From Mycobacterium sp. 852013-50091_SCH5140682 (lineage in GTDB: Bacteria > Actinomycetota > Actinomycetes > Mycobacteriales > Mycobacteriaceae), in NCBI RefSeq assembly GCF_001665685.1, contig NZ_LZTB01000035.1, forward strand, positions 186,001 to 250,000: a DNA stretch of 64,000 bases, in the 5' to 3' direction. A program made the translations under genes and the position numbers. The notes beneath the pieces were generated by a model, which did not search any database, was not told the origin of the DNA, and saw nothing but the letters and a program-made list of their open reading frames with translations. Position 1 is the stretch's first letter. Each line of letters begins with the position of its first letter. Below are positions 1 to 9,487 of the stretch, one piece after another.

Positions 1-1
1 A

Positions 2-250
2 GCCGGTGAGGTCCGTGTCGTAGCCGGATGAATGGGCGCGCAAGCCGGCGCCTTGTGCGGCGCGGGTTACGGCCAACGCAGCACAGAACGCACCAACTCC
101 CGCAACGGTTACCGGCGCCGCCAATTCGACACGCGCACAGGCACACTGGACTTGGCGATCCCTAAGCTGCGACAGGGATCGTACTTCCCGGACTGGCTGC
201 TGGAACGGCGCAAACGTGCCGAGCGGGCAATGACCACTATGGTGGCCACC
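2..250 (+). pseudogene. IS256-type transposase remnant
   Basis: The reading frame from 32 encodes an N-terminal piece of a Mutator/IS256-family transposase, with the actinobacterial hallmarks NSRNGYRRR, then [19 protein letters not shown] and an RAERA segment. An in-frame TGA lies just before the ATG at 32, and the homology stops around 241-250 where the sequence switches to unrelated DNA. The DDE catalytic core is therefore missing and no inverted repeats are visible. It may continue left of the window. It is best read as a dead transposase fragment marking an old insertion or recombination junction at the edge of the D-amino-acid island. Confidence 0.75.
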
Positions 251-351
251 GGGTCACCGGACTTGACGATGCCCGAACCGACGAACACACCCTCGGCACC
301 CAGCTGAATTATCATCGCGGCGTCGGCCGGGGTGGCGATACAGCCATCGCC
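244..351 (-). pseudogene. pdxS (PLP synthase) C-terminal remnant
   Basis: On the minus strand about 36 residues match the PdxS/SNZ family near its C-terminus: an IATPADAA motif followed by [13 protein letters not shown] and KSGDP. PdxS makes pyridoxal 5'-phosphate from ribose 5-phosphate, glyceraldehyde 3-phosphate and ammonia. Only this strip remains. Before it (up to about 507) and after it the translation is unrelated, and it runs straight into the transposase remnant near 244. The gene cannot be functional. Confidence 0.7.
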
Positions 352-457
352 CGCATCCGAACCGTCGCCCAGGCCCCGCATCAGGGGGATGGCCATGTTC
401 ATTGCGCGTTCTGTCATCGAAAAGATCGAAGCAGCACCGCCTTTCATACTGTCCGGG

Positions 458-2023
458 TCAGCGCAGCGAGGCGGAAAGCTCCGTACCGGCCCGGAGCAGC
501 CGCCCACGACGGTCCCCGGAGAACTGCCCGTCCCGAATCACCGGAGTCCCGTCAAGGAGCACCCACTGCATACCGACGGGCAGCGTTTCGGGATGGGTGT
601 AGTTGCCTGCGTGGTCGATGGTGTCAGGGTCGAAAACGCACACATCGGCAGCGGCGCCACGTCCAAGCCAGCCCCGATCCGAAAGTCCGAACTGTGACGC
701 AGATGCGGATGTCATCTTTCGCACAGCCTCACCCAAAGACACGATCTTACTGTCACGAACGTAGGTGCCGAGGAAGCGAGGAAAGGTCCCGTATGTGCGT
801 GGATGAACAAGGCCCGTAGGAACATCGTTGTCCGAACCGATCGAGATGAGCGGGCTCCGCATGAAGGTTTCGACGTCGTCGGCTCGCATGACGTGCAGCA
901 CGGTGTCGGCCGTAGGGTCTGCGAGAAGTAGATCGCACAGAGCCTCCCATGGGTCCCGGCCGCCCGCGATGTCAGCGAGGGTGCGACCGGCAACGGCAGG
1001 ATCGGCGTGCCGGGTGACGGTCAGGTCGTCGGGCCGGATCTCACGCCAGATTCCCGCGCCCACAAACTCGATGGGGTCCTCCGCGATCCGCCGTAGCCGC
1101 AGCCGTTCCTGGGGATCAGCCAGTCGTTCCCGGAGCCTGCCCTCGCCCCCTTCGGAGGCGATCGTCGGAAGCACGGCGACGAGACCGGTACTGCAGGCCT
1201 CGTACGGGTACAGATCGCCGAGCACTTCCACCCCGGACAAGCGGGCGTCCGCGATGCGCCCGAGCAGGTCCGGCGCCATCCCGTGCGCGGCATGTCCGGA
1301 CGCTTTGCAGTGCGACACCTGAAGCCGAATCCCGGTTGCGCGGGCGACAGCAATCGCCTCATCTACGGCATCGAGTAACCCCTCGCCCTCGTTGCGCATA
1401 TGTGTGGCGTAGCTTGCGCCCCAGCGGCGCGCCACCCGACCCAGCGCGATCAGTTCGTCGCGTCCGGCATAAGCGCCCGGCACGTACTCGAGCCCCGACG
1501 ACCAGCCGACGGCGCCGGCGGCGAACGCCTCGTCGGCGAGCTCGCACATCCGCTCTAGCCCACCGGGCGGCAGCTGCTGTTCGAACCCGGCCACCGCGAT
1601 GCGCAACGTGTTGTGGCCCACCAGCGGTGCCAGATGGTTGGTCGTGCGTGCGGCCTCGACCGCGTCGAGGTAGTCGACGAACCGGGGGAAGGCATGCCCC
1701 ATCTCGTCTTCCACGGCCGAAGCGTGATCCGAATGCGTTGGCGCGCAGGTATATCCGCAGTTGCCAATGATCTCGGTCGTTACCCCCTGCAGCAATTTGA
1801 ACGGCTGCGGATCCGACATGAACGGGACGGTGTCGGAGTGGGTATGCGGGTCGACGAATCCGGGCGTCACCGCGAGGCCGTCAGCGTCAATGCACTGGCG
1901 GGCGGAACCCAGATCCGCGCCAATCGCCGTGACTCGGCCATCGGTGATGGCGACGTCGGCAGTGATGCCCGGCCCGCCGAAGCCGTCATAGACCGTGCCG
2001 CCAAGGATGATCAGGTCATGCAT
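458..2023 (-). CDS. N-acyl-D-amino-acid deacylase (D-aminoacylase family)
   Basis: 521-residue amidohydrolase-superfamily enzyme predicted to hydrolyse N-acyl-D-amino acids to a D-amino acid and a carboxylate in the cytoplasm. The first metal motif is H60-T-H62 followed by Ser-Asp64, and the GNCG motif places Cys89 where D-aminoacylases use a zinc-binding cysteine. Length is typical of EC 3.5.1.81 and related D-glutamate and D-aspartate deacylases. The ATG at 2023 is preceded by an AGGTGA ribosome-binding site. It is the last gene of a minus-strand run holding a dipeptide ABC transporter and a D-aminopeptidase-like hydrolase, which supports a D-amino-acid substrate. The exact acyl and amino-acid preference cannot be read from sequence. 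Confidence 0.85.
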   Translation of the reverse strand: MHDLIILGGTVYDGFGGPGITADVAITDGRVTAIGADLGSARQCIDADGLAVTPGFVDPHTHSDTVPFMSDPQPFKLLQGVTTEIIGNCGYTCAPTHSDHASAVEDEMGHAFPRFVDYLDAVEAARTTNHLAPLVGHNTLRIAVAGFEQQLPPGGLERMCELADEAFAAGAVGWSSGLEYVPGAYAGRDELIALGRVARRWGASYATHMRNEGEGLLDAVDEAIAVARATGIRLQVSHCKASGHAAHGMAPDLLGRIADARLSGVEVLGDLYPYEACSTGLVAVLPTIASEGGEGRLRERLADPQERLRLRRIAEDPIEFVGAGIWREIRPDDLTVTRHADPAVAGRTLADIAGGRDPWEALCDLLLADPTADTVLHVMRADDVETFMRSPLISIGSDNDVPTGLVHPRTYGTFPRFLGTYVRDSKIVSLGEAVRKMTSASASQFGLSDRGWLGRGAAADVCVFDPDTIDHAGNYTHPETLPVGMQWVLLDGTPVIRDGQFSGDRRGRLLRAGTELSASLR

Positions 2024-2192
2024 GTGCTGTCACCTGCGAGGTCGTGCGCCTGCGTTCGCACGCTTGTGCCGCTAGCGCCCGTTCGGTGTCGGAGAGGTGT
2101 TCGGACACCAAGCGGCAAAGGTCGTCGGGTTCCCGGCATGGATGGCTCCTCGTTGTTTCCGTATTACTTGCCGCACGCCTTGCGAGCGACGG

Positions 2193-3728
2193 TCAGCTGC
2201 GCTGCAGGTCGATTGCGGTAGGGCCGGAACCGAACCGAACGAAGTCGACCGATCCTGTCCCGATGACCAGCCAGCCCAATCCGCAGCTGCCGATCCACTG
2301 GCCCTCCCGTACCCCGTAAGGCACCACGCGCGTCGCCTCGCCGTTCGGCGGGAGCACCCAGAGGTCGCCGTCGCGCTCATCGAGGCGGTAAGTGGCGCCC
2401 CGATACGGCTCCCGGTATTCGCCGAGCACGCACGTCGGATACGGCTCAGCCGGAGACAACCGCTCAAAATCCTGCGTTAGACCGAATTCGATTGCAATGC
2501 GTACTTTTTCGCCAGCAACCTGCACCAGGCTCAGGTCGTCGTCCGCGGTCCAGCGGCCAGCTCCGGCCGCGGTCAGACGCGTCACCTCCTCGCCGTCATG
2601 CACCTCCAACCCGCCGTCGCCGAGCACCCGCAGACGCAGCCCGCAGAATCCCTGCTCCGAGAACCAGCGACCCGCGACGTCACCCTGACCGGCGATGAGT
2701 CGGTAGGCGCGCCAGGCGGTTTCAGTGGCGTTGAGGTCGTCACGGTTCGCGAACACCGCGACGCCGATTCCCGTAATCGGGTCGCTGAGCGAATAGGAGG
2801 CGTATGCCCACATGGACCCGCTATGGGCGTGCACCTTGGTCCCGCCGCGCTGCTCATGCTCGATGCCCAGCCCGTAGGTCGAAACGGAGCCGTCGGCGAG
2901 CACGGCTCGGCTGAGCATCTGCTGACGAATCCGGGCTCCCAGGATCCGTCCGTCGAGCAGGAACCCGTGCCACGCGGCGAACTCGACCAGCGACGTGTTT
3001 ACCTCGCCGTCGCCGTTAACGCCGCGCACCGTCTTTTCTTCGATCTCGCCGATGCCCATGCCGTGCCGAGTGGGGGCGGCACCCGCGTTCGGGGTGTAAC
3101 TGATCGACATTCCCGGGACGGCCTGCCCGATCCAGGTGGTGATCAGGCTGCGGTCCATGCCAAGTGGGCGGAACACCAGCTCGGCAATGAGCTCCGGGAA
3201 CAGCGTCCCGGTCGCCCGCTCGGCCGCGAGCGCGGCGATCACATACCCTGTGTTGGAGTACGAGGCGCCGTGGCCCGGCGCGAAGTCGGCGCGCTCCACA
3301 GAACTGAGCCATGTCAGAAACGCATCGAGGCCCGCGATCTCCAGGGTTTCGATACCGATGATCTCCGCGACATTCATGTAGTCGGGCAGACCGGCGGTGT
3401 GCTGCAGGCAGTGCCGCACGGTGATGCCGGGCAGGGATAGTTCGGGGACCAGCACACGGATGTCTTGGTCGATGTCCAGCTGGCCGCGTTCGGCGGCGAG
3501 CAAGATGGTCGCGGCCACCATTTGTTTACTGACGGACGCAATGTTCATCAGCGTGTGCTCGGTAAGCGGTTCGCCGGTTTCGAGTTCGGCGAGACCGGCG
3601 CAGGCTGTGGCGATGAGCTTCCCGTCGCGGTAGGCAGCGATCACGGCGCCCGGTTCCTGCGCGCCGACACGGTCTGCGAGCAGTTCGCGGTGCAGCAGCG
3701 CGCTCAGGTCGTCCGTCACGAGCGGCAT
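2193..3728 (-). CDS. SxxK serine hydrolase, D-aminopeptidase-like
   Basis: 511-residue member of the class C beta-lactamase/S12 peptidase family. The nucleophile motif S65-V-S-K68, the Y157-S-N motif and an HSG motif near residue 310 give a complete SxxK-type active site. After the catalytic domain (about 1-340) comes a 170-residue beta-rich C-terminal region, so size and layout resemble the three-domain D-aminopeptidase of Ochrobactrum (DAP/DmpB type, about 520 residues) more than a penicillin-binding protein. There is no signal peptide, so it should be cytoplasmic. It lies 45 bp after the dipeptide ABC transporter and before an N-acyl-D-amino-acid deacylase, which fits removal of N-terminal D-residues from imported peptides. 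An esterase role is the alternative. Confidence 0.78.
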   Translation of the reverse strand: MPLVTDDLSALLHRELLADRVGAQEPGAVIAAYRDGKLIATACAGLAELETGEPLTEHTLMNIASVSKQMVAATILLAAERGQLDIDQDIRVLVPELSLPGITVRHCLQHTAGLPDYMNVAEIIGIETLEIAGLDAFLTWLSSVERADFAPGHGASYSNTGYVIAALAAERATGTLFPELIAELVFRPLGMDRSLITTWIGQAVPGMSISYTPNAGAAPTRHGMGIGEIEEKTVRGVNGDGEVNTSLVEFAAWHGFLLDGRILGARIRQQMLSRAVLADGSVSTYGLGIEHEQRGGTKVHAHSGSMWAYASYSLSDPITGIGVAVFANRDDLNATETAWRAYRLIAGQGDVAGRWFSEQGFCGLRLRVLGDGGLEVHDGEEVTRLTAAGAGRWTADDDLSLVQVAGEKVRIAIEFGLTQDFERLSPAEPYPTCVLGEYREPYRGATYRLDERDGDLWVLPPNGEATRVVPYGVREGQWIGSCGLGWLVIGTGSVDFVRFGSGPTAIDLQRS

Positions 3729-3773
3729 GGGGTACTCCTGTCTTTGTGTTCGTTGTTTTTCGCGTCGGTCAGC

Positions 3774-4607
3774 TCATCGGGCGGCGGTCATGCCGACGGC
3801 GTCGGGGCGCTGTTCTCCCGGCAGCGCGGCAAGCAATTCGCGCGTGTACTCGTGGGTCGGGCGCAGCAGCACATCCTCAGTGGTGCCGCACTCGACGATC
3901 TGCCCCTTGCTCATGACCGCGACGCGGTCGGCGATGTTCCAGGCGAGCCCGAGGTCGTGGGTGACGACGAGCAAGCTGAGGCCGAGTTCGTCACGCAACG
4001 AGAGGAACAGCGCCAAAATCTCGCCGCGGATCGAAGCGTCGAGGCTCGATACCGGCTCGTCGGCGATGAGCACCTTTGGTTCGACGGCGAGCGCGCCGGC
4101 AATGAGTACCCGCTGGCGTTGGCCACCCGAAAGCTCGTGCGGGTAGCTGAGGAAGTACTGCTCAGGCCGTCTCATGCCGGCGCGTAAAAGAGCCCGGGCC
4201 ACGAGTTCAGTCTCGGTGACCGTCTCACCACGGTCGGCGGCCTTTTTGACGATGCGGTGCAAGCGAATTCCCTCGGCCACCGATTCGTACACCGAGTGCT
4301 TCGGGTTGAGTGCGCCGGAAGGGTCCTGCATCACCAACTGGGTGTGCCGGCGATAGGCGCGCAGCGCCTTGCCGCGCGTCGGCAGCGGCTCACCGAATGC
4401 CGTCACCTCGCCGCTGGTCGGCTGCTCGAGCCCCAACAGGGTCCGCGAGAGGGTGGTCTTGCCCGACCCCGAGGCGCCGACCAGAGCCAGGATTTCTCCC
4501 TCGTACAGGTCCAGGGTGACGCCGTCGACCGCCTGCACTTCACCGCGCCCATTCAGCGCCGGGAACGTGACACGCAGATCGTTCGCACTCAGCACATTGC
4601 GGGTCAT
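3774..4607 (-). CDS. dppF: Dipeptide/oligopeptide ABC transporter ATPase (DppF/OppF type)
   Basis: 277-residue ABC ATPase. The Walker A motif GASGSGKTT is at residues 44-52, the Q-loop glutamine at 94, the LSGGQ signature at 159-163 and Walker B with ADEP at 179-185. The C-terminus is short and lacks a separate domain. It overlaps the preceding ATPase gene by 4 bp (ATGA), so the two are translationally coupled and should form the heterodimeric ATPase of one importer. The neighbours (two permeases, a family-5 binding protein, D-specific hydrolases) point to uptake of peptides, possibly with D-residues. Confidence 0.92.
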   Translation of the reverse strand: MTRNVLSANDLRVTFPALNGRGEVQAVDGVTLDLYEGEILALVGASGSGKTTLSRTLLGLEQPTSGEVTAFGEPLPTRGKALRAYRRHTQLVMQDPSGALNPKHSVYESVAEGIRLHRIVKKAADRGETVTETELVARALLRAGMRRPEQYFLSYPHELSGGQRQRVLIAGALAVEPKVLIADEPVSSLDASIRGEILALFLSLRDELGLSLLVVTHDLGLAWNIADRVAVMSKGQIVECGTTEDVLLRPTHEYTRELLAALPGEQRPDAVGMTAAR

Positions 4608-5605
4608 CGGGCTGCCTCCATTTCCGGCCGGCTGGTGCCGAGGTCATCAGCCCGCAGGCACTCTGCGTCGCTGTTACCAACAAACCGCGCGAACTCCGGC
4701 CGATGCACGAGACAGTTCCCATCCGTGAGTCGGCAGCGCTCTACGAACGCCAGTTCGGCGGCGGCGTCGATACCCGAAACGCCACCGTCCGCTACCCCCT
4801 GTGGCCGATAGCGGGAGGCCGGGTCGCCGATGGTGGGGAATGCCGAGGCCAGAGCCCGTGTGTAGGGGTGGCGGGGATGCTCGAATATGTGGGCTCCGGG
4901 CCCTCGCTCGATTATTCGTCCGCCGTACATGACCAACACCTGATCGCACACGCTCGCCAGCACCGACAAGTCATGGCTGATGAGCATGAGGCCCAGCCCC
5001 AGCTCTGCGGACAGCGATGCAAGCACCTCCAGAATCTGTGCCTGCACTTTGACGTCGAGTGCCGTGGTGGGTTCGTCGGCGATGAGCAGTTTCGGGTTGC
5101 AAGCCAATGCCATTGCGATCATGACGCGCTGCTTCTGCCCGCCCGAGAGCTGATGCGGGTAGCTGTGCGCATGCTCGGCGGTGAGGCCCACCATCTCCAG
5201 TAGTTCGGCGACCCGCGCGTTGGCGGCGGCCTTGGTGGTGCTCGGCGCATGGATAAACACGGGTTCGGCGACTTGTTTGCCGATGCTGTCGATGGGGTTG
5301 AGTGAATGCATCGCGCCCTGGAAGACCACGGCGGCATCCGTCCAACGCATGCGGCGCAGCGCACCCCAACTGAGCGCGTTCACGTCGTTGCCGGCGACAC
5401 TCACCCGCCCGGTGACTGTGGTGCTCTTCGGGTGCAGACGCAGCAGCGCCGAAGCAACCGTCGACTTGCCGCTGCCGGACTCGCCAGCGATGCCGATGGT
5501 CTTGCCGGCTTCGAGGGCGAACGAGACATCTTGCACCGCAACGACATTGCCGCGCGATGCGCGGTAGGTGACCGAGAGATTCTCGATTTCGAGCAGCGGG
5601 GTCAT
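4604..5605 (-). CDS. dppD: Dipeptide/oligopeptide ABC transporter ATPase (DppD/OppD type)
   Basis: 333 residues from the ATG at 5605. The open frame continues upstream to 6133, but that part is an out-of-frame shadow of the permease gene. The Walker A motif GESGSGKST is at about 41-49, with LSGGQ and ADEPTTALD further on. A C-terminal extension with a CxxxxxxC segment (RCRLTDGNC) is typical of the oligopeptide/dipeptide ATPase subfamily. The start overlaps the stop of the upstream permease gene by 4 bp. It forms the importer's ATPase pair with the next gene. Confidence 0.92.
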   Translation of the reverse strand: MTPLLEIENLSVTYRASRGNVVAVQDVSFALEAGKTIGIAGESGSGKSTVASALLRLHPKSTTVTGRVSVAGNDVNALSWGALRRMRWTDAAVVFQGAMHSLNPIDSIGKQVAEPVFIHAPSTTKAAANARVAELLEMVGLTAEHAHSYPHQLSGGQKQRVMIAMALACNPKLLIADEPTTALDVKVQAQILEVLASLSAELGLGLMLISHDLSVLASVCDQVLVMYGGRIIERGPGAHIFEHPRHPYTRALASAFPTIGDPASRYRPQGVADGGVSGIDAAAELAFVERCRLTDGNCLVHRPEFARFVGNSDAECLRADDLGTSRPEMEAAR

Positions 5606-6516
5606 TCGGCCTCCTTGAGCCTCGGGTTGACGATGTCCTCGAGCGCCTGCCCGACGAGGGTGAAAGCCAGCACGACCACGACTACGCAGATTCCGGGCGG
5701 GATGAGGAACCACCAGGCGCCCAAGGTCACCGCGCCGTTGTCGAAGGCGGCGTTGAGCATGGTGCCCCACGAGACCTTTGTGGGGTCGCCGAATCCGAGG
5801 AAGGCCAAGGTGGTCTCGGCTAGGACAGAGCCGGCCACCGTCAGGGTGGTGTTGGCAAACACCAGCGGCAGCACGTTCGGGAAGACATGTCTGATCATCA
5901 GGTGCCAGCGCCCCGCGCCGAGGACACGAGCGCGCTCGATGAAGGGTCGCTCTCGTACCGACAGGGTTTGGGCTCTGATGAGTAGCGCGGTACTCGACCA
6001 GCCGGTGACCCCGATGACGATGATCAGCGAGAGCAGTGACCCCCCGAGCAGCGTTGCCAGCACCAGGGCAAGAGGCAGGAACGGAATGACCAGAAACCAC
6101 TCGGTCAGACGGAAAAGCAGTGTCCCGAACCACCCGTACAGCAGGCCGGAGGCGATACCGATGAGGGTGCCGATGACCATGGAGATGATCGTGGCGGTGA
6201 CGCCGACTACCAGGGGCACCTGGGACCCGTAGATGAGAACCGTGAGAACGGAACGGCCCAGATCATCGGTACCCAAAGGGTATTCGGCACTCGGCGGCCC
6301 CAAGATCGGGCCGACCGCCTGGCTTGCACGCAACTCGTTTGCATCCGCGAGCAGTGGTGCGGCGAGCGCGAGAGCACCGAACAGCAGCAGCACGATGAGC
6401 CCGATGAGACCGCGGCGGTTCGTCTGGAATCTGGTCCAGGTGCGGACCGCGGCGTTGCGGCGCAGCTGCCAGCGCAATGCGCGAGGGCCGATCGGGGACG
6501 TGTAGGCGGTCGTCAT
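5602..6516 (-). CDS. dppC: Dipeptide ABC transporter permease (DppC type)
   Basis: 304 residues, start ATG at 6516 in a 4-bp overlap with the other permease. A hydrophobic first helix (LIGLIVLLLFGALALAAPL) is followed by the LGTDDLGRSVL motif characteristic of DppC/OppC proteins, then five further membrane segments. The coupling loop with the permease EAA motif reads ERARVLGAGRWHLMIRHVFPN. It pairs with DppB to form the membrane channel of the peptide importer. Confidence 0.92.
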   Translation of the reverse strand: MTTAYTSPIGPRALRWQLRRNAAVRTWTRFQTNRRGLIGLIVLLLFGALALAAPLLADANELRASQAVGPILGPPSAEYPLGTDDLGRSVLTVLIYGSQVPLVVGVTATIISMVIGTLIGIASGLLYGWFGTLLFRLTEWFLVIPFLPLALVLATLLGGSLLSLIIVIGVTGWSSTALLIRAQTLSVRERPFIERARVLGAGRWHLMIRHVFPNVLPLVFANTTLTVAGSVLAETTLAFLGFGDPTKVSWGTMLNAAFDNGAVTLGAWWFLIPPGICVVVVVLAFTLVGQALEDIVNPRLKEAE

Positions 6517-7577
6517 GATTTCACCCTTGGATCCTGGAGCGCGTAGAGGAAGTTGGCCACGAGGTTCGCGAGCACCACGGCCGCAGAGAACACGAGGAAC
6601 GCGCCTTGCAGCAGTGGAATGTCGGGGATCCTGAGCGCCTCGGTGGTGAGGAGCCCGAGGCCCGGAATGGAGAACACGGTCTCCACGGTGATCGCCCCGC
6701 CGACGGCGAACGCTAGGTCGAGCGAGACCAGCGTGGTCACCGGGAGCATCGCGTTCGGTATCGCATGACGGCGGAGCACCTCGTCCTCCGTGAGCCCCTT
6801 GGCCCGTGCGGTCTGCAGGTAGTCCTGCCCCATCACATCGAGCATCGAGGAGCGCATGATGATGGAGTATTCGGCCACATACGCCAGGGTCAGCGTGGTC
6901 ACCGGCAACACCAGATGCCAGATGCTGTCGACGATCCCGTTGAACGACCAAGTGTCCACGCCCTGCGTATGCAATCCGCCGATCGGGAAGATCCCGATTA
7001 TCGGCCCTACCCCCGCGGCGAACACCATGAAGAGCAGCAGGCCCAGCCACCACTCGGGCATCGAATAGACGACGACGGTGATGATCGACGAGGCACGGTC
7101 GAAGCGTCCACCACGATGCCAGGCCGCCCGGCTGCCGATCCAGAGTCCGATCAAAACGGACAGCAACGTCGACGTCGCCACGAGCGCCAGGGTAGGGCCT
7201 AGTCGGTCGAGGATCAGGTCACTCACCGGCTGGTTGTATTTGAATGACACGCCCAGGTCGCCCGTGAAAATGCTCTTCAAGTAGGTGAAGAACTGGATGT
7301 ACAACGGCTGATCGAGGCCAAGCCGGTGCGAGATCTCGGCGAGTTGCTCGGCCGTGGTCGCGCGTCCCCTGGCGAGGGTGCGCTCCGGGTGCGGGTTGAT
7401 CACCCGGAACAGGAAGAAGTTCACCACCAGAATGAACAGCAGGGTGGCCGCCGCCCCCAGCAGGTTGCGCCGCACAAATGGCCAACTGAACCGCCGCCAG
7501 GAGCCCCCTGCGTGTGGGATGCGGCGAGACGATGCCGCCCTCGTCGGCGTCGGCATCGTGGTTGGTGTTGATGTCAT
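6513..7577 (-). CDS. dppB: Dipeptide ABC transporter permease (DppB type)
   Basis: 354-residue inner-membrane permease. An N-terminal Ser/Thr/Pro-rich cytoplasmic stretch of about 35 residues precedes the first helix (AAATLLFILVVNFFLFRV). A periplasmic loop of DppB type follows (LGLDQPLYIQFFTYL, then GDLGVSF), and a C-terminal EAA-like loop (TARAKGLTEDEVLRRHAIPN) contacts the ATPase. The gene overlaps its neighbours by 4 bp on both sides, so the five-gene transporter operon is tightly coupled. Confidence 0.92.
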   Translation of the reverse strand: MTSTPTTMPTPTRAASSRRIPHAGGSWRRFSWPFVRRNLLGAAATLLFILVVNFFLFRVINPHPERTLARGRATTAEQLAEISHRLGLDQPLYIQFFTYLKSIFTGDLGVSFKYNQPVSDLILDRLGPTLALVATSTLLSVLIGLWIGSRAAWHRGGRFDRASSIITVVVYSMPEWWLGLLLFMVFAAGVGPIIGIFPIGGLHTQGVDTWSFNGIVDSIWHLVLPVTTLTLAYVAEYSIIMRSSMLDVMGQDYLQTARAKGLTEDEVLRRHAIPNAMLPVTTLVSLDLAFAVGGAITVETVFSIPGLGLLTTEALRIPDIPLLQGAFLVFSAAVVLANLVANFLYALQDPRVKS

Positions 7578-9487
7578 GCTCGCTCCTCCGCGGTGGCCCG
7601 CCGCCGGCGGCGCACCAATAGCCAGGTGATGGCAACAAGCACGATGGCACCGGCGCCACTGCCGACGATCAGCTTCGGATCACCGCCGGCGGCACTGGTC
7701 CCGCCGGCCCCGCCCGCGGTGGCCGGTCCGGGCTGCACCCTGAAGATCGTGTCGACGTCGTACAGAAGCTCGGGTTCTTTGCCAGTGGGTAGGCCATGGA
7801 ACCTGTCACTGCGGTACGCCTCTGCCCCCTTCTCCGAGACGGTGATGATGTAGGGGGTGTCGTGATACAGCAGCTGTTGCAACTTGCGGATGTCCGCCAC
7901 CCGATCGGCGGGGTCGATACGCCTTTTCTGGGAGGCATATAGCGCGTCGTACTTGTCAGAGCAGTACCAGGAATCCGACCACAGGCCCCGTTGGTTGCAC
8001 GCGAAGTACATGAGCACGGAGTCGGGATCCTCGTCGTAGTTCCAGCCCCACTCGAAGAGGTCATAGTTCCCGTTGTGTATGACGTCCTGCAACCTGTTCT
8101 CCTCCATGGCACTGACCTTCACCGGGATACCGAGGTTCTCGAACCACTCCCGAACAAGCTGAACCGTGCCCAACGACGTCTGCTCCGTGGAACGGCCGAT
8201 CAACCGCAGCGGCTGCATCGTGTTGCCATCCGGCAGGGTCCGGGTGCCGTTGGGTCCGCGCCGATACCCGGCCGCGTCGAGCAGCCGGGCCGCGCGGTCG
8301 GGGTCGTAGACGGCGGCTTCCTCGGCGGGCGGATCCCAACGAAACCTGTCGAAGGGGGGCGCGACTACGGTGGCAAGCGGTATCGCGCCGCCCTGAAATG
8401 CCTTTGCCGCAATGGCCTTTCGGTCGATGGCCGTGGTCAACGCGTACCGGAACTTCGGGTCGAGGACCGCCGGGTTCGGGTCGCCGATGGGTTTGTCGGT
8501 GTCGGTGTTGACCGAACCGGTGTTGAACGCAAGCTCGCGAAAAGAGCCGACCTTATTGAAGAGGCGAGCACTGATGCCACGGCGTTTCATCAGCACATCG
8601 GTCTGCAGCGCGCTGAGGCTACTTGTGTAGTCGATCTCGCCCTTGACCAGGGCCTGCACGATGGTGTCCTGCGACTTGAAGATGCGGAACGTCAGGGCGT
8701 CGAAATCGGCCGGCCCCCGCCAATTGTCGGGGTTGTTTTCGAACCGATACAACGACCCGCCGGGCGCCCCCTCGACCAGACGGAACGGCCCCGAACTGAC
8801 GAGCTTTCCCGGAGTAATCGGAAGGTCGGCGAGTCGATCATCGGGATACTGCTCAAGCACGTGTTTAGGCATGATCGGGATGGGCAGCATAGGCAGCATC
8901 GAGTTGGGCTCGTTTAGATGCAGGACGAGTGTCGCCGGGTCCGGCGCCTCGATGCTGCGCACCGAGGTAAGGAAGTTGCCCCACGTCCCCTGCCCCGGAC
9001 CACCCGCCAGAATCCGGTTCAGGCTGTAGGAGACATCCTCCGCAGTCAACGAACGCCCGTCCGACCAATGAAGCCCGGTACGAATGCGGTACGTCCACAT
9101 CAATTTTCCGTTCGAGGGCTGCCACGACTCGGCAAGCCCGGGTGCCGCCGAGAAATCGGCGGTGGAAACGGTTGTGACGGTGTCGTAGAGGAAGGTGCTG
9201 AAAAGGATTCCGCCCGACATGATCGCCAACATGGGGTTGAGGGAGTCGATTTCATCGATCGTGCCTACCGTGAAGACCACCGGCTCGCTGTGGCCCCGGC
9301 CGGTACTCAGCCCTCCGTGCCCATTGCCGGGCACTGGATGTGCCAGGGGCTGAAGTCCGGGTAGACCGGCGATGCCGAACACCATGGCGATCAGCACAGC
9401 CAACCTGCGCGCTGCGCAGCGCCATCGATTCGGAGGGGGCTGCGCGCCATCTTCCACCGCCGCTCCGGACTTGGCCCCTAACGACAT
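7574..9487 (-). CDS. dppA: Family-5 peptide-binding protein with C-terminal membrane anchor
   Basis: 637-residue solute-binding protein of the DppA/OppA family. It has an N-terminal signal segment (RRLAVLIAMVFGIAGLPGL) without a lipobox cysteine. Family-5 signatures follow, such as LAESWQPSNGKLMWTYRIRTG and LHWSDGRSLTAEDV. Unusually, the C-terminus has a Gly/Ala-rich linker, a hydrophobic helix (GAGAIVLVAITWLLV) and RRRRR. The receptor therefore seems tethered by its tail instead of by a lipidated N-terminus. First gene of the minus-strand transporter operon, divergent from the M20 gene across 427 bp that contain a palindrome. Confidence 0.9.
   Translation of the reverse strand: MSLGAKSGAAVEDGAQPPPNRWRCAARRLAVLIAMVFGIAGLPGLQPLAHPVPGNGHGGLSTGRGHSEPVVFTVGTIDEIDSLNPMLAIMSGGILFSTFLYDTVTTVSTADFSAAPGLAESWQPSNGKLMWTYRIRTGLHWSDGRSLTAEDVSYSLNRILAGGPGQGTWGNFLTSVRSIEAPDPATLVLHLNEPNSMLPMLPIPIMPKHVLEQYPDDRLADLPITPGKLVSSGPFRLVEGAPGGSLYRFENNPDNWRGPADFDALTFRIFKSQDTIVQALVKGEIDYTSSLSALQTDVLMKRRGISARLFNKVGSFRELAFNTGSVNTDTDKPIGDPNPAVLDPKFRYALTTAIDRKAIAAKAFQGGAIPLATVVAPPFDRFRWDPPAEEAAVYDPDRAARLLDAAGYRRGPNGTRTLPDGNTMQPLRLIGRSTEQTSLGTVQLVREWFENLGIPVKVSAMEENRLQDVIHNGNYDLFEWGWNYDEDPDSVLMYFACNQRGLWSDSWYCSDKYDALYASQKRRIDPADRVADIRKLQQLLYHDTPYIITVSEKGAEAYRSDRFHGLPTGKEPELLYDVDTIFRVQPGPATAGGAGGTSAAGGDPKLIVGSGAGAIVLVAITWLLVRRRRRATAEERA

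Noticed and set aside
4604..6133. 509-codon frame beginning at 6133
   Set aside because: Only the part from 5605 encodes the ATPase; the upstream 176 codons are a shifted-frame shadow of the permease gene, rich in Arg/His.
5602..7053. 483-codon frame beginning at 7053
   Set aside because: The real permease starts at 6516; the rest is a shadow of the other permease gene.
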